From NCBI RefSeq assembly GCF_900163565.1, contig NZ_FUHU01000038.1, positions 124,001 to 188,000 on the forward strand: a stretch of 64,000 nt of DNA. The letters are read 5' to 3'. The notes under the pieces were generated by a model, which was not told where the DNA came from, made no database searches, and was given only the letters and a program-made list of their open reading frames with translations. Origin of the DNA: Agrococcus casei LMG 22410. Its GTDB lineage: Bacteria; Actinomycetota; Actinomycetes; Actinomycetales; Microbacteriaceae. The position numbers were made by a program, and so were the translations under genes. Below are positions 8,275 to 17,066 of this stretch, piece after piece (the first letter of the stretch is position 1; each line of letters opens with the position of its first letter).

Positions 8275-8913
8275 ATGACCAAATCGAGGACTCGGGGTTC
8301 GGTTCGACTCGGCGCGCTGCTGGTTGCAGTGTGCTCGACAGGCCTGCTGGCGGCATGCCTGGCGACTCCCCCGACGACGCCGACCGACCCCAGCATTCCG
8401 GTCGCAAGCGACTCAGCCCCTCCGGTCTTCTCGAACCTCGACGACCCGCCCTCGACCCCGGGCCCGTCGACTCCACCGGTGCCGACAGACGCACCCGGCA
8501 CCGTCGACCTCGGCGACACCGTCACGATGCACACCTCGCACGGCTCGACGTGGGAGGTCACTGTCACGGGCGTCATCGACGATGACGACATGGCCGTCAT
8601 CAGCTACGGCAACGACATTCCCGAAGGCGAGCGATCGGTGACGATCGAGCTGCGGATCGAGAATGTCGGAGCCATCGAGTCGCACCCCTACTACGACATG
8701 ATGCTCGGCTACCAGCCAGAGAACGGCCCCATGTTCGATCAGAACTCGGGCCCGAGCTACGGCGACTACTCGAATGACCTCGGCTACGTGAGCAGCATCG
8801 CACCCGGTCAGACCTTCACCGGGCACATGTCTGTGTACGTGCCGGTCAACTCGCCGGAGGGCAACGCAGTCATCTCACCCGACGGGCGAAAGACCTTCTA
8901 CGTCTGGGAGTGA
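8275..8913 (+). CDS. Secreted lipoprotein, DUF4352-like
   Basis: A 212-residue lipoprotein. The basic N-terminus, hydrophobic core and lipobox LLAAC (Cys near residue 26) predict lipid anchoring, followed by a Pro/Thr/Ser-rich linker of about 40 residues. The C-terminal half resembles the DUF4352 immunoglobulin-like fold (pattern VTIELRIENVG, IAPGQTFTG) found in many actinobacterial lipoproteins of unknown role. ATG 8275 is preferred over GTG 8266 because TAGCGT lies 7 nt upstream, the leaderless arrangement seen throughout the window. Confidence 0.8.
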   Translation: MTKSRTRGSVRLGALLVAVCSTGLLAACLATPPTTPTDPSIPVASDSAPPVFSNLDDPPSTPGPSTPPVPTDAPGTVDLGDTVTMHTSHGSTWEVTVTGVIDDDDMAVISYGNDIPEGERSVTIELRIENVGAIESHPYYDMMLGYQPENGPMFDQNSGPSYGDYSNDLGYVSSIAPGQTFTGHMSVYVPVNSPEGNAVISPDGRKTFYVWE

Positions 8914-8917
8914 TCCG

Positions 8918-9886
8918 TCACTGCTGGCAGCTCGGGCACCAGTAGAGCTTGCGCTGCTGCATCGTCTCGAGCGACACCGCGGTGCCGCACACTCGGCACG
9001 GCAGCCCCTCGCGCTTGTAGACCCAGTGGCGATCCTCGCGGTTGTCGATCGCATCCTGCTTGGCCTTGCCGCGAAGACCGCTCATCGTGAGCATGAGCCC
9101 GGTCTCGACGCCGATCTTCAGCAGCCTCACCCAGTCGCGCCACAGGCTCTCGGCCTCTTCGACGGTGACCTTCGCACCTGGTCGGTGCGGTGACATGCGC
9201 GCCCGAAACAGCATCTCGGCCCGGTAGATGTTGCCGATTCCGGCCACGACAGACTGGTCCATCAGCAGCTGGCCGACCGGCTGGCGCGACCGTCGCAGAC
9301 GATCGACGAAGCGCCTCTGCGCCTGCGCATGCGTCTCGAACGGAGCAAGCGGATCGGGACCGAGCCGCTGAATCAGCGCAGTCACGCCGTCGTCGTCGAT
9401 CACCTCGCAGACGGTCGGGCCGCGAAGGTCGGCAAGCGTCGTCTCAGTGAGGATGCGCGCACGCACCTGTCCGACGGGCTCTGGCGGCCAGGTCGTCAGT
9501 GCAGCGCCGGTTTCGCGCTCGCCCATCCGCACCCTGCTCTTGCGCGGGGCGCCGATCGAGTGGAGCGAATCCTCGTTCTCGCCGTCTGCGCCAGCGGCCG
9601 TGTGCTCAGACGCCTTGCCGCCGACGAGGTACAGCGAGGCGTCGGATCTGATCTCGCCCGAGAAGTCCCAGGCGCCGTAGATGCCGAGGTGCACGTGCAG
9701 CCAATCGCCTCCGAACTGCAGCAGGAGGTGCTTGCCGACTGCCCGCGCATCCGTCATCTGCTGACCGTCGAGCTCTGCCGCACCGACGGCGAATCGCCCC
9801 TGCGGGCTCGTGACGCTCGCGCGCCGCCCGACGAAGTTCGCGCTGAACTGCCGGGCGATGCGATGGATCGTGTGACCCTCGGGCAT
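8918..9886 (-). CDS. nei: Fpg/Nei family DNA glycosylase (endonuclease VIII-like)
   Basis: A 322-residue base-excision repair enzyme. The mature N-terminus PEGHTIHR places the catalytic Pro2/Glu3 as in Nei2-type actinobacterial enzymes. The helix-two-turn-helix region contains QSVVAGIGNIYRAE, and a C-terminal zinc finger of C-x2-C-x16-C-x2-C form (CRVC..CPSC) ends the protein. It removes oxidised pyrimidines and nicks the AP site. An insert of about 40 residues near position 90-140 is less conserved. It overlaps rpiB by 4 nt (ATGA), so the two are co-translated, as in the Rv2464c-Rv2465c pair of M. tuberculosis. Confidence 0.93.
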   Translation of the reverse strand: MPEGHTIHRIARQFSANFVGRRASVTSPQGRFAVGAAELDGQQMTDARAVGKHLLLQFGGDWLHVHLGIYGAWDFSGEIRSDASLYLVGGKASEHTAAGADGENEDSLHSIGAPRKSRVRMGERETGAALTTWPPEPVGQVRARILTETTLADLRGPTVCEVIDDDGVTALIQRLGPDPLAPFETHAQAQRRFVDRLRRSRQPVGQLLMDQSVVAGIGNIYRAEMLFRARMSPHRPGAKVTVEEAESLWRDWVRLLKIGVETGLMLTMSGLRGKAKQDAIDNREDRHWVYKREGLPCRVCGTAVSLETMQQRKLYWCPSCQQ

Positions 9887-10359
9887 CAGTCGACGAGCTC
9901 GCCGGCAGACTCGAATCGAAAGATCTGCTGGATGCGGCGCGTGTGCCGCTCTTCTCCGCTGAACGGAGTCGCGATGAAGGTGTCGATGAGCTGCAGCATC
10001 TCTTCGCTCGAGTGCTGGCGGGCGCCGACTGCGATCACATTCGCGTCGTTGTGCTCGCGGGCGAGCGCGGCGGTGGCCTCATTCCAGACCAGGGCCGCGC
10101 GAACGCCCTCGACCTTGTTCGCCGCCATCTGCTCGCCGTTGCCGGAGCCGCCGAAGACGACGCCGAGCGCCATGACGCCGGCCTGCTGGTCTGCAACCAC
10201 GGCCTGGGCCGCGCGAATGCAGAACGACGGGTAGTCGTCGAGCGCGTCGTACTCGGTCGGGCCGTGGTCGACGCAGTCGTGCCCTGCCTCGGTGAGGTGG
10301 GCGATCAGCTCCTTCGAGTACTCGAACCCTGCATGGTCTGTCGCGACGTGGATGCGCAT
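9886..10359 (-). CDS. rpiB: Ribose-5-phosphate isomerase B
   Basis: A 157-residue RpiB/LacA enzyme interconverting ribose-5-phosphate and ribulose-5-phosphate. It lacks the Cys found in E. coli-type enzymes (CGTGIG) and instead has GGSGNGEQ near residue 70, the mycobacterial type in which a Glu acts as the base. The DHAGFEYS segment near residue 8 and the TRRIQQI C-terminus fit the family. ATG 10359 is preceded by GGGGAG. It lies between nei and the Rv2466c-like gene on one strand. Confidence 0.95.
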   Translation of the reverse strand: MRIHVATDHAGFEYSKELIAHLTEAGHDCVDHGPTEYDALDDYPSFCIRAAQAVVADQQAGVMALGVVFGGSGNGEQMAANKVEGVRAALVWNEATAALAREHNDANVIAVGARQHSSEEMLQLIDTFIATPFSGEERHTRRIQQIFRFESAGELVD

Positions 10360-10369
10360 CCGTGCTCCC

Positions 10370-10960
10370 CTAGAACTGCGGGCCGCGGGTGCGGCTGCGC
10401 TTCAGCTCGAAGAATGACTCGACGCTCGCTGCGGCGACGATGCCGTCGAACAGCTTGAGCGCATCGTCACCGGTCGGAGCCGGCGAGACGACGGGGCCGA
10501 AGAAGGCGGTGCCGTCGACCGAGATCACCGGTGTGCCGACTTCGTCGCCGACGAGGTCGATCGCCTCCTGGTGGCTGGCGCGCAGCAGGTCGTCGTACTG
10601 GTCGGTCTCGACCGCGAGCTCGGCCGGCAGCCCAGCCTCTTCGAGAGCCGCTGGGATCACGACGTCGAGGTCGCTCTCGCGGCCCGGGTGCAGTCGCGTG
10701 CCGAGCGCGTCGTACAGGGGCTTGACCTTGTCTTGGCCAGCGGTCTCGCGGGCTGCGATGACCAGACGGGTCAGACGCATCGAGCGGGGCATCTTCTCCA
10801 TGTACTCGGCGGGCAGATCGCGCCCTTCGTTGAGCACTGCGAGCGACATCACTCGCCAGTCGACGTCGAAGCCGCGGACTTCGGCGACCTCGCCGAGCCA
10901 GCGAGACGTCATCCATGCCCACGGGCAGGTCGGATCGAACCACATACGCACGTTTGTCAT
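10370..10960 (-). CDS. Mycothiol-dependent nitroreductase-like DsbA-family protein (Rv2466c type), altered active site
   Basis: A 196-residue thioredoxin-fold protein matching the Rv2466c family along its length: FDPTCPWAWMTSRW at the active site, SLAVLNEGRDLP, cis-Pro loop VGTPVISVDG and C-terminal FFELKRSRT. As I recall it, Rv2466c has a CPWC pair in which the first Cys is the nucleophile. Here the second Cys is Ala (CPWA), so only a monothiol mechanism, for example mixed disulfide with mycothiol, is possible. TAGCAT lies 7 nt before the ATG and no Shine-Dalgarno is seen, suggesting a leaderless transcript that heads the three-gene group with rpiB and nei. Confidence 0.88.
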   Translation of the reverse strand: MTNVRMWFDPTCPWAWMTSRWLGEVAEVRGFDVDWRVMSLAVLNEGRDLPAEYMEKMPRSMRLTRLVIAARETAGQDKVKPLYDALGTRLHPGRESDLDVVIPAALEEAGLPAELAVETDQYDDLLRASHQEAIDLVGDEVGTPVISVDGTAFFGPVVSPAPTGDDALKLFDGIVAAASVESFFELKRSRTRGPQF

Positions 10961-11068
10961 GCCCTCGATGCTACCCGCAGGACGAGGCTGTCAACCAGTC
11001 TCTGCACTCGGTGTCAGTCCTGGCGACTACGCTTGAGAGCACGCGTGTACAGAAGCAAAGGAGCAACA

Positions 11069-13609
11069 GTGCCAGGAGAGAACCTCACACGGCAGGAAGC
11101 ATCCGACCGGGCGGCAATCGTCGCGACCGAGTCGTATGACATCACCCTCGACCTCACCAAGGGCGATGAGGTGTTCGGGTCGACCACGACCGTCAAGTTC
11201 ACTGCGACAGACGGTGCGTCGACCTTCATCGACCACATCTCTCGCACGGTGCACTCCGTGACGCTGAACGGCGTCGAGCTCGACCCGGCAGAGGTCAACG
11301 ACGGCGTTCGCATCCAGCTGCCCGGCCTCGCAGCCGAGAACGAGCTGACGATCGTCTCAGACGCGATCTACATGAACACGGGCGAGGGCCTGCACCGCTT
11401 CGTCGACCCCGTCGACGGCGAGGTCTACCTCTACAGCCAGTTCGAGGTGCCCGACGCACGCCGCGTCTACTCGGTGTTCGAGCAGCCCGACCTCAAGGCA
11501 GAGTTCAGCTTCAACGTCGTGGCTCCCGCCCGCTGGAAGGTCGTCTCGAACCAGCCGACCCCCGAGCCCGAGATCGACGGCGAAGTCGGCACCTGGCGCT
11601 TCGAAAAGACGCCTCCCATCTCGTCGTACATCACCGCACTCGTGGCAGGCCCCTACAAGGAGTTCCGCGACGAGCTGACCTCGTCCGACGGGCGCACGAT
11701 TCCGCTCGGCGTGTTCTGCCGCGAGTCGCTCGCCGAGCACATGGACGCCGACTACATCTTCGAGACGACGAAGCGCGGCTTCGAGTTCTTCGAGCAGAAC
11801 TTCGATGTTCCGTACCCCTTCGACAAGTACGACCAGCTCTTCTGCCCCGAATACAACATGGGCGCCATGGAGAACGCAGGCTGCGTCACCTTCACCGAGG
11901 CCTACATCTTCCGCTCGAAGGTGACCGACGCCATCAAGGAGCGTCGCGTCGTGACCGTGCTGCACGAGCTCGCCCACATGTGGTTCGGCGACCTCGTGAC
12001 CATGAAGTGGTGGAACGACCTCTGGCTCAACGAGTCGTTCGCCGAGTGGTCGTCGACGCTGGCAACCGCTGAGGCGACCGAGTGGAAGGGCGCATGGACG
12101 ACCTTCCAGGCGCTCGAGAAGACCTGGGCATACCGCCAGGACCAGCTGCCGTCGACGCACCCGATCGTGGCCGAGATCCGCGATCTCGACGACGTGCAGG
12201 TCAACTTCGACGGCATCACCTACGCGAAGGGCGGCTCGGTCATCAAGCAGCTCGTCGCATGGGTCGGCATCGAGTCGTTCATGCAGGGGCTCAGCGCCTA
12301 CTTCAAGAAGCACGCATGGAAGAACACGGTGCTGGCAGACCTGCTCGTCGAGCTCGAGGCAGCCAGCGGACGCGAGCTGACCGAGTGGTCGAAGCTCTGG
12401 CTCGAGACGGCCGGCGTCAACACGCTGCGCCCCGTCGTCGAGACGGATGCAGAGGGCGTCATCCAGAAGCTGGTGGTGCAGCAGAGCGCACCCGACGACT
12501 ACCCCACCCTTCGCCCGCACCGCATCGCACTGGGCTTCTACAACCGCACCGAGCGCGGATTCGAGCGCGCTGAGCGCTTCGAGTTCGACATCGACGGCGC
12601 CGAGACCGAGATCGCAGACGTCGTCGGCAAGCAGCGCCCCGAGATGATCCTGCTGAACGACGACGACCTCGCCTACGCGAAGATCCGCCTCGACGACCAG
12701 TCGTGGCAGGCAGCCTGGAGCAGCGTCGGCGACATCGTCGACCCGCTGGCCCGCGCACTCGTGTGGGGTGCGGCATGGGACGCCACGCGCGACGGCGAGA
12801 TCGCAGCACGCGACTACGTCGACCTCGTGCTCAAGCACATCCACGCAGAGACCGAGTCGACCACGCTGCGCTCCGCTCTCGCGCAGGTCGCGCAGACGGC
12901 ACGCACGTACGTCGATCCGTCGACCCGAGCCGAGACCATCCGCCTCGTCGGCGACAGCCTGTGGCAGCTTGCCACGTCGGCAGAAGCGGGATCGGATGCG
13001 CAGTTCCAGTTCGTGACCGCATTCGCCGGCATCGCGTCGACCGACGAGCACGTTGCGGCCCTCAAGGCGCTGCAGTCGGGCGACGAGAAGCTCGAGGGCC
13101 TCGAGATCGACACCGACCTGTCGTGGCAGCTGCTCGGCGGACTCGTGCTGAACGGCGCAGCCGGCGAGGCAGAGGTCGACGCAGCGCACAAGGCCGACAA
13201 CACGGCCAACGGCGCCCAGGCAGCGGCTCGCGTCCGTGCGACCGTGCCGACCGCTGAGGCGAAGCGCGCTGCGTTCGACGCAGTCGTCGACGGCGACGTG
13301 CCGAACATGATCGTTCGCTACACGGGCCTCGGCCTCTCGCACGTCAACGATCCGGCAGAGCTGGCGACGCTCATCGAGCGCTACCACTCGTCGATCGACT
13401 CCACGTGGGAGAAGCGCTCGTACCAGATGGCTGAAGAGCTCATCCAGGGCCTCTACCCGGCAACCGCCGCGAGCCCCGAGCTCGCATCGGCGACACGCGA
13501 GTGGCTGGCCGAGAAGGAGCGTCCGGCATCGCTGACGCGCCTCGTTCGCGAGCTGCTCGCCGGTGTCGACCGCGCAGTGGCCGTGCAGCAGCGCGACGCA
13601 CAAAAGTAG
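11069..13609 (+). CDS. pepN: Aminopeptidase N (M1 family)
   Basis: An 846-residue zinc aminopeptidase. The exopeptidase motif GAMEN is at about residue 265, the zinc site HELAH at 299-303 and the third ligand Glu in NESFAEW about 19 residues later. The C-terminal half is the ERAP1-like helical domain. It trims N-terminal residues from peptides, probably downstream of Clp proteolysis. GTG 11069 is chosen since AAAGGAG lies 6 nt before it; longer readings enter the divergent Rv2466c-like gene. A TACGCT box at 11027-11032 is a possible -10. Confidence 0.97.
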   Translation: MPGENLTRQEASDRAAIVATESYDITLDLTKGDEVFGSTTTVKFTATDGASTFIDHISRTVHSVTLNGVELDPAEVNDGVRIQLPGLAAENELTIVSDAIYMNTGEGLHRFVDPVDGEVYLYSQFEVPDARRVYSVFEQPDLKAEFSFNVVAPARWKVVSNQPTPEPEIDGEVGTWRFEKTPPISSYITALVAGPYKEFRDELTSSDGRTIPLGVFCRESLAEHMDADYIFETTKRGFEFFEQNFDVPYPFDKYDQLFCPEYNMGAMENAGCVTFTEAYIFRSKVTDAIKERRVVTVLHELAHMWFGDLVTMKWWNDLWLNESFAEWSSTLATAEATEWKGAWTTFQALEKTWAYRQDQLPSTHPIVAEIRDLDDVQVNFDGITYAKGGSVIKQLVAWVGIESFMQGLSAYFKKHAWKNTVLADLLVELEAASGRELTEWSKLWLETAGVNTLRPVVETDAEGVIQKLVVQQSAPDDYPTLRPHRIALGFYNRTERGFERAERFEFDIDGAETEIADVVGKQRPEMILLNDDDLAYAKIRLDDQSWQAAWSSVGDIVDPLARALVWGAAWDATRDGEIAARDYVDLVLKHIHAETESTTLRSALAQVAQTARTYVDPSTRAETIRLVGDSLWQLATSAEAGSDAQFQFVTAFAGIASTDEHVAALKALQSGDEKLEGLEIDTDLSWQLLGGLVLNGAAGEAEVDAAHKADNTANGAQAAARVRATVPTAEAKRAAFDAVVDGDVPNMIVRYTGLGLSHVNDPAELATLIERYHSSIDSTWEKRSYQMAEELIQGLYPATAASPELASATREWLAEKERPASLTRLVRELLAGVDRAVAVQQRDAQK

Positions 13610-13634
13610 GCACAGAGAAGCAGGAGCATCACCG

Positions 13635-14084
13635 GTGAACGAGCAGCAGAAGTCACGCCCCATGCAGCCCCGCATGAGCGCGGGCGGTCCGACCGTCGGC
13701 CACACAATCTTTGATCTGGTCGGCGGCATGGAGTTCTTCACGCTGCTCGTTCACCGCTTCTACGACCGCGTCTGGCAAGACGAGGTCATGCGGCCGATGT
13801 ACCCGCAAGACGACCGCGAGGGAGCCGAATGGCGCCTCGCGTTCTTCCTCGCCCAGTACTTCGGCGGGCCGACGACCTACTCGCAGGAGCGCGGGCATCC
13901 GCGACTCCGCATGCGGCACGTCGGGTTCGAGATCGACCTCGACGCACGTGACCGCTGGGTGCAGCACATGACTGCCTCCCTCGACGAGTCAGACGTCGCA
14001 CCCATCATCCACGGCGAGATGCTCGACTACTTCGAGCGAGCGGCCACCGCCATGATCAACCACAACACCGCATTCCGCGGGTAG
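13635..14084 (+). CDS. glbO: Group II truncated hemoglobin
   Basis: A 149-residue truncated globin of the GlbO class. The B-helix RFYDRVW, the CD/E region FFLAQYFGGPTTY, the proximal F8 His in RMRHVGF and the G-helix DRWVQHM are visible. These proteins bind oxygen and are linked to NO and peroxide detoxification. GTG 13635 has AGGAG 8 nt upstream, and the gene follows pepN by 25 nt, so the two are probably co-transcribed. pepN is also near glbO in mycobacteria. An N-terminal extension of about 20 polar residues precedes the globin fold. Confidence 0.93.
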   Translation: MNEQQKSRPMQPRMSAGGPTVGHTIFDLVGGMEFFTLLVHRFYDRVWQDEVMRPMYPQDDREGAEWRLAFFLAQYFGGPTTYSQERGHPRLRMRHVGFEIDLDARDRWVQHMTASLDESDVAPIIHGEMLDYFERAATAMINHNTAFRG

Positions 14085-14102
14085 CGCCAACGGAGGCACC
14101 GC

Positions 14103-15743
14103 ATGAGCCAGACCACCAGCACCGATGTCGTCATCGTGGGAGCCGGTCTGGCCGGCCTCGTGACCGCCGCCGAAGCGGTCGCTCGCGGCAGACGCGTCAC
14201 CCTCATCGATCAAGAGCCCAGCCGCTCGTTCGGCGGGCAGGCTTTCTGGTCATTCGGCGGGCTACTGATGGTCGACACTCCAGAGCAGCGCAGGCTCGGC
14301 ATCCGCGACTCGCACGAGGTCGCTCACGACGACTGGATGCGCGCCGCCGGCTTCGATCGCGAGACCGACAGCTGGGGCAGGCAGTGGGCCGAGGCGTACC
14401 TCGGCTGGGCCGCCGGCGACATGCGCGGCTGGCTGCGCGAGCGCGGCGTCTCGTTCTTTCCGGTCGTCGGGCACGCAGAGCGCGGTGCCGCGATCGACGG
14501 CGGCTTCGGCAACACACTCCCCCGATTCCACATCACCTGGGGCACCGGCCCCGGCCTCGTCGCGCCGTTCACGCGGCTGCTGCGCGCCGGCGTCGAAGAG
14601 GGTCTCGTGACACTCAAGTTTCGACATCGAGCGGATGCGCTGATCCGCGAGGGCGACGCCGTCGTCGGAGTGCGCGGTGCCGTGCTCGCTGAAGACCTCG
14701 CTGAGCGAGGTGAAGCATCGAACCGCGACGTCACAGGCGAGTTCGAGATTCGCGCCGAGTCGACCGTGATCGCCACGGGCGGCATCGGCGGCGCCCTCGA
14801 CCGCGTCACCGAGCGGTGGCCGTCGTCGCTCGGCGAAGCTCCGACCGACATCGTGCGCGGTGTTCCCGAGCATGTCGACGGACGCGGCATCGAGCTGGCC
14901 CGCGAGTCGGGCGCCGCGGTCGTGAACGAGGATCGCATGTGGCATTACACCGAGGGAATCCGCAACTGGAGCCCTGTGTGGAAGAACCACGGCATCCGCA
15001 TCCTGCCCGGTCCGTCGAGCCTCTGGGTCGACCAGTCAGGCAAGCGCCTGCCCTCGGCCCTCTACCCCGGCTCTGACACGCTCGGCACCCTCGAGCACCT
15101 GCGCCGCACCGGCAGCGACCACTCGTGGTTCGTGCTGACGCAGTCGATCCTCGAGAAGGAGTTCACGCTCTCGGGCTCTGAGCAGAACCCCGACCTCACC
15201 GAGAAGGACCTCGGGCTGCTGGCAAAGCGTGTGCTGCCAGGAGCACCCAGGCCGGTGCAGGCGTTTCTCGATCACGGAGAAGACTTCATCGTCGCGAACT
15301 CGCTCGACGAGCTGCTCGATCGCATGCAGCAGCTCGGTGAGGGGCTCGATGCCGAAAGCGTGCGAGCTGCGATCGCAGAGCGCGACGCTGCAGTTCGCGA
15401 CCCGCAGACGCAGGATCAGCAGGTTCGAGCCATCCATGCGGCGCGCGAGTTCCTCGGTGAGCGACTCGTGCGCACTGCGAAGCCGCACGAGCTGCTCGAC
15501 GAGCGCCACTGGCCGCTGATCGCGGTTCGGCTGCACACGCTCACGCGCAAGACGCTCGGCGGCGTGCAGACCGACCTTCGGTCACAGGCCCTCGATGCCG
15601 CTGGCAACCCGGTGCCCGGGCTCTTCGCAGTCGGCGAGGCAGCGGGCTTCGGCGGCGGAGGCGTGCACGGCTACCGTTCGCTCGAAGGCACCTTCCTTGG
15701 CGGATGCCTGCACACTGGTCATCGAGCCGGAGCATACGTATAG
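14103..15743 (+). CDS. FAD-binding dehydrogenase (KstD/fumarate-reductase-like)
   Basis: A 546-residue flavoprotein. The N-terminal dinucleotide-binding motif is VVIVGAGLAGLVTAAEA with the acidic residue LIDQE at the end of strand 2, and the C-terminal FAD contact is LFAVGEAAGFGGGG. It belongs to the succinate dehydrogenase/3-ketosteroid dehydrogenase superfamily. The physiological substrate is unknown and no steroid genes are nearby. It starts 18 nt after glbO. Its last eight codons lie within a 32-bp sequence that is repeated 71 bp further on. Confidence 0.9.
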   Translation: MSQTTSTDVVIVGAGLAGLVTAAEAVARGRRVTLIDQEPSRSFGGQAFWSFGGLLMVDTPEQRRLGIRDSHEVAHDDWMRAAGFDRETDSWGRQWAEAYLGWAAGDMRGWLRERGVSFFPVVGHAERGAAIDGGFGNTLPRFHITWGTGPGLVAPFTRLLRAGVEEGLVTLKFRHRADALIREGDAVVGVRGAVLAEDLAERGEASNRDVTGEFEIRAESTVIATGGIGGALDRVTERWPSSLGEAPTDIVRGVPEHVDGRGIELARESGAAVVNEDRMWHYTEGIRNWSPVWKNHGIRILPGPSSLWVDQSGKRLPSALYPGSDTLGTLEHLRRTGSDHSWFVLTQSILEKEFTLSGSEQNPDLTEKDLGLLAKRVLPGAPRPVQAFLDHGEDFIVANSLDELLDRMQQLGEGLDAESVRAAIAERDAAVRDPQTQDQQVRAIHAAREFLGERLVRTAKPHELLDERHWPLIAVRLHTLTRKTLGGVQTDLRSQALDAAGNPVPGLFAVGEAAGFGGGGVHGYRSLEGTFLGGCLHTGHRAGAYV

Positions 15744-15826
15744 GCCGGCTTCAGATCCCGGTCTTTCCACGAAATCGCTGACGCGATTTCCATAGAGCCG
15801 GAGCATACGTATAGGCCGGCTTCAGA
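15724..15826. repeat. Duplicated 32-bp interrupted palindrome flanking a small hairpin
   Basis: Bases 15724-15755 and 15795-15826 are identical (32 bp). Each copy contains AGCCGG, then ATACGTAT (itself palindromic), then CCGGCT, so each can fold as an interrupted hairpin. Between them 15771-15790 forms an 8-bp hairpin GAAATCGC-TGAC-GCGATTTC. The first copy overlaps the end of the FAD-dehydrogenase gene; the second lies 11 nt before the stop of the convergent membrane-protein gene. It may act as a bidirectional terminator or be a small REP-like element. Confidence 0.85.
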
Positions 15827-15836
15827 ACTTGATTCG

Positions 15837-16328
15837 TCAGCCGTACGAGACGTCGATCGTGGCGAACGGGAACGGGTGCAGCCAGAATCCGCCCGCAGCA
15901 CCCCAGCCTTCGATCGGAGTGATCCAGAACAGCAGCTGGCTGTACACGACGCCGACGACGAGGGCGATGATAAACCACCGCTCGACCTTGCGCAAGAACG
16001 CCACAGCCTCTGCGTCGGTGCGAGTGCCGCGCATGACCCGACCGAGAGCCCAGAGCAGCACGACGAACGCTGCGATGACGCCGAGCGGCGACGGGTGCAG
16101 GGTGAGCTGGATGGTTTCGGGCGCCTGCGCCGAGAGCTCGCCGAACTCGTCGAGCCACTGCCCGTCTGAGTTCACTCCTCCGAGCGAGCGTCCCTTGCTG
16201 CTGGTGAGCAGCAACGATCCAAGCAGCAGCGAGACGGCCATCGTGATGATCAGGCGTCTGATCGCCGCGACCACCGGCATGCGAACCGCGGTCGGTCCGG
16301 GCGATGCTGCGAGACTGGGGGCACTCAT
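15837..16328 (-). CDS. Conserved membrane protein, unknown function
   Basis: A 163-residue protein with three likely membrane spans: about 25-45, 85-103 and 117-137. A polar extracytoplasmic-like loop lies between spans 1 and 2 and an aromatic-rich C-terminus (GGFWLHPFPFATIDVSYG) ends it. I do not recognise a family. ATG 16328 is preceded by AAGGAG at 6 nt. It is convergent with the FAD dehydrogenase and shares the duplicated palindrome in its 3' region. Confidence 0.75.
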   Translation of the reverse strand: MSAPSLAASPGPTAVRMPVVAAIRRLIITMAVSLLLGSLLLTSSKGRSLGGVNSDGQWLDEFGELSAQAPETIQLTLHPSPLGVIAAFVVLLWALGRVMRGTRTDAEAVAFLRKVERWFIIALVVGVVYSQLLFWITPIEGWGAAGGFWLHPFPFATIDVSYG

Positions 16329-16341
16329 GAGCGGCTCCTTT

Positions 16342-16360
16342 GCATTGAGTACGACAATGC
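16342..16360 (-). promoter_or_regulatory. Palindrome in the 5' region of the membrane-protein gene
   Basis: GCATTG-AGTACGA-CAATGC, 6-bp arms around a near-symmetric centre, located 14 nt upstream of the start codon of the minus-strand membrane-protein gene. It is a candidate repressor operator or leader hairpin. No matching regulator is adjacent. Confidence 0.35.
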
Positions 16361-16397
16361 TCCCAGAATGCAGACGAATTATCCAGAGCCGCAGCCG

Positions 16398-17027
16398 TCA
16401 GAGCCCGCGCTTCTCGAGCACGTCGCCGAGCTTCGTCGATGCGCGCACCCACGGGCCCGCCGATGTGACCCGCACGGGGTCAGAGCCCAGAAACCCGAGG
16501 CCGTCGAGAGCGACTGCGGCCCCACGCGTCAGATCGGGCATCGCGTGCACCGGATCAGCCCACACTTCACGACGCACACGACGGATGATCGCCTCGCCTG
16601 CGCTGTCAGGCAACAGTCGGGCGACTTCTTTCTGGGTGGTCTCTGCGGCCGCTCGCACCACATCCGCCTCTGCATCGCCGACGTGCTGCCAGCCCGACCT
16701 CGGCGGAGTGATCGCAGCCCACGCAGGCACATTCACTGCTGACGGAATCTCGAGGTCAGCGCCATCGCCGAGCGCCTCCACGCTCGCGGCGATCGGCACA
16801 ACAGCGTCGAACTGCGCCTCGGCCCCGAGCCGCATCGCGCGCATGCCGAGAATCGTGCTGCCCATGTCGAGCAGGCCCGACGTCGCAGTGATCGGCACCG
16901 TCACGAGCACGACTCCCCCGTGGCTGACGAATCGAACGCCCTGATCCGAGAATTGCAGGGCTCGCTGCAGCATGGTGATCAGATCGGTTCGAATATGCTC
17001 GTCATGAAGGCTCAGAATGCTGGTCAC
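16398..17027 (-). CDS. Conserved actinobacterial protein, unknown function
   Basis: A 209-residue soluble protein with no signal peptide or membrane span. The N-terminal half is hydrophobic-patterned (VRFVSHGGVVLVTVPI, IPAWAAITPP-like stretch) and the C-terminal half is helical and charged. I do not recognise a domain. The start is GTG 17027 with TAGGCT exactly 6 nt upstream and no Shine-Dalgarno. The gene is divergent from tesB, with only 39 bp between the two start codons, so the promoters interlock. Confidence 0.7.
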   Translation of the reverse strand: MTSILSLHDEHIRTDLITMLQRALQFSDQGVRFVSHGGVVLVTVPITATSGLLDMGSTILGMRAMRLGAEAQFDAVVPIAASVEALGDGADLEIPSAVNVPAWAAITPPRSGWQHVGDAEADVVRAAAETTQKEVARLLPDSAGEAIIRRVRREVWADPVHAMPDLTRGAAVALDGLGFLGSDPVRVTSAGPWVRASTKLGDVLEKRGL

Positions 17028-17033
17028 CCGACC

Positions 17034-17060
17034 AGCCTAATGACCGAAGTTGCCTAGACT
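17034..17060. promoter_or_regulatory. Interlocked divergent leaderless promoters
   Basis: TAGGCT (minus strand, 17039-17034) sits 6 nt before GTG 17027, and TAGACT (plus, 17055-17060) sits 6 nt before GTG 17067. The -35 region of each promoter would cover the -10 of the other, so RNA polymerase should not occupy both at once. Recognisable -35 hexamers are not evident. Confidence 0.6.
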
Positions 17061-17066
17061 GGGCGG

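Noticed and set aside
11357-13741. 794-codon open frame antisense to pepN
   Set aside because: Mirror frame of a conserved aminopeptidase; no recognisable domain, biased Cys/Arg/His/Leu composition.
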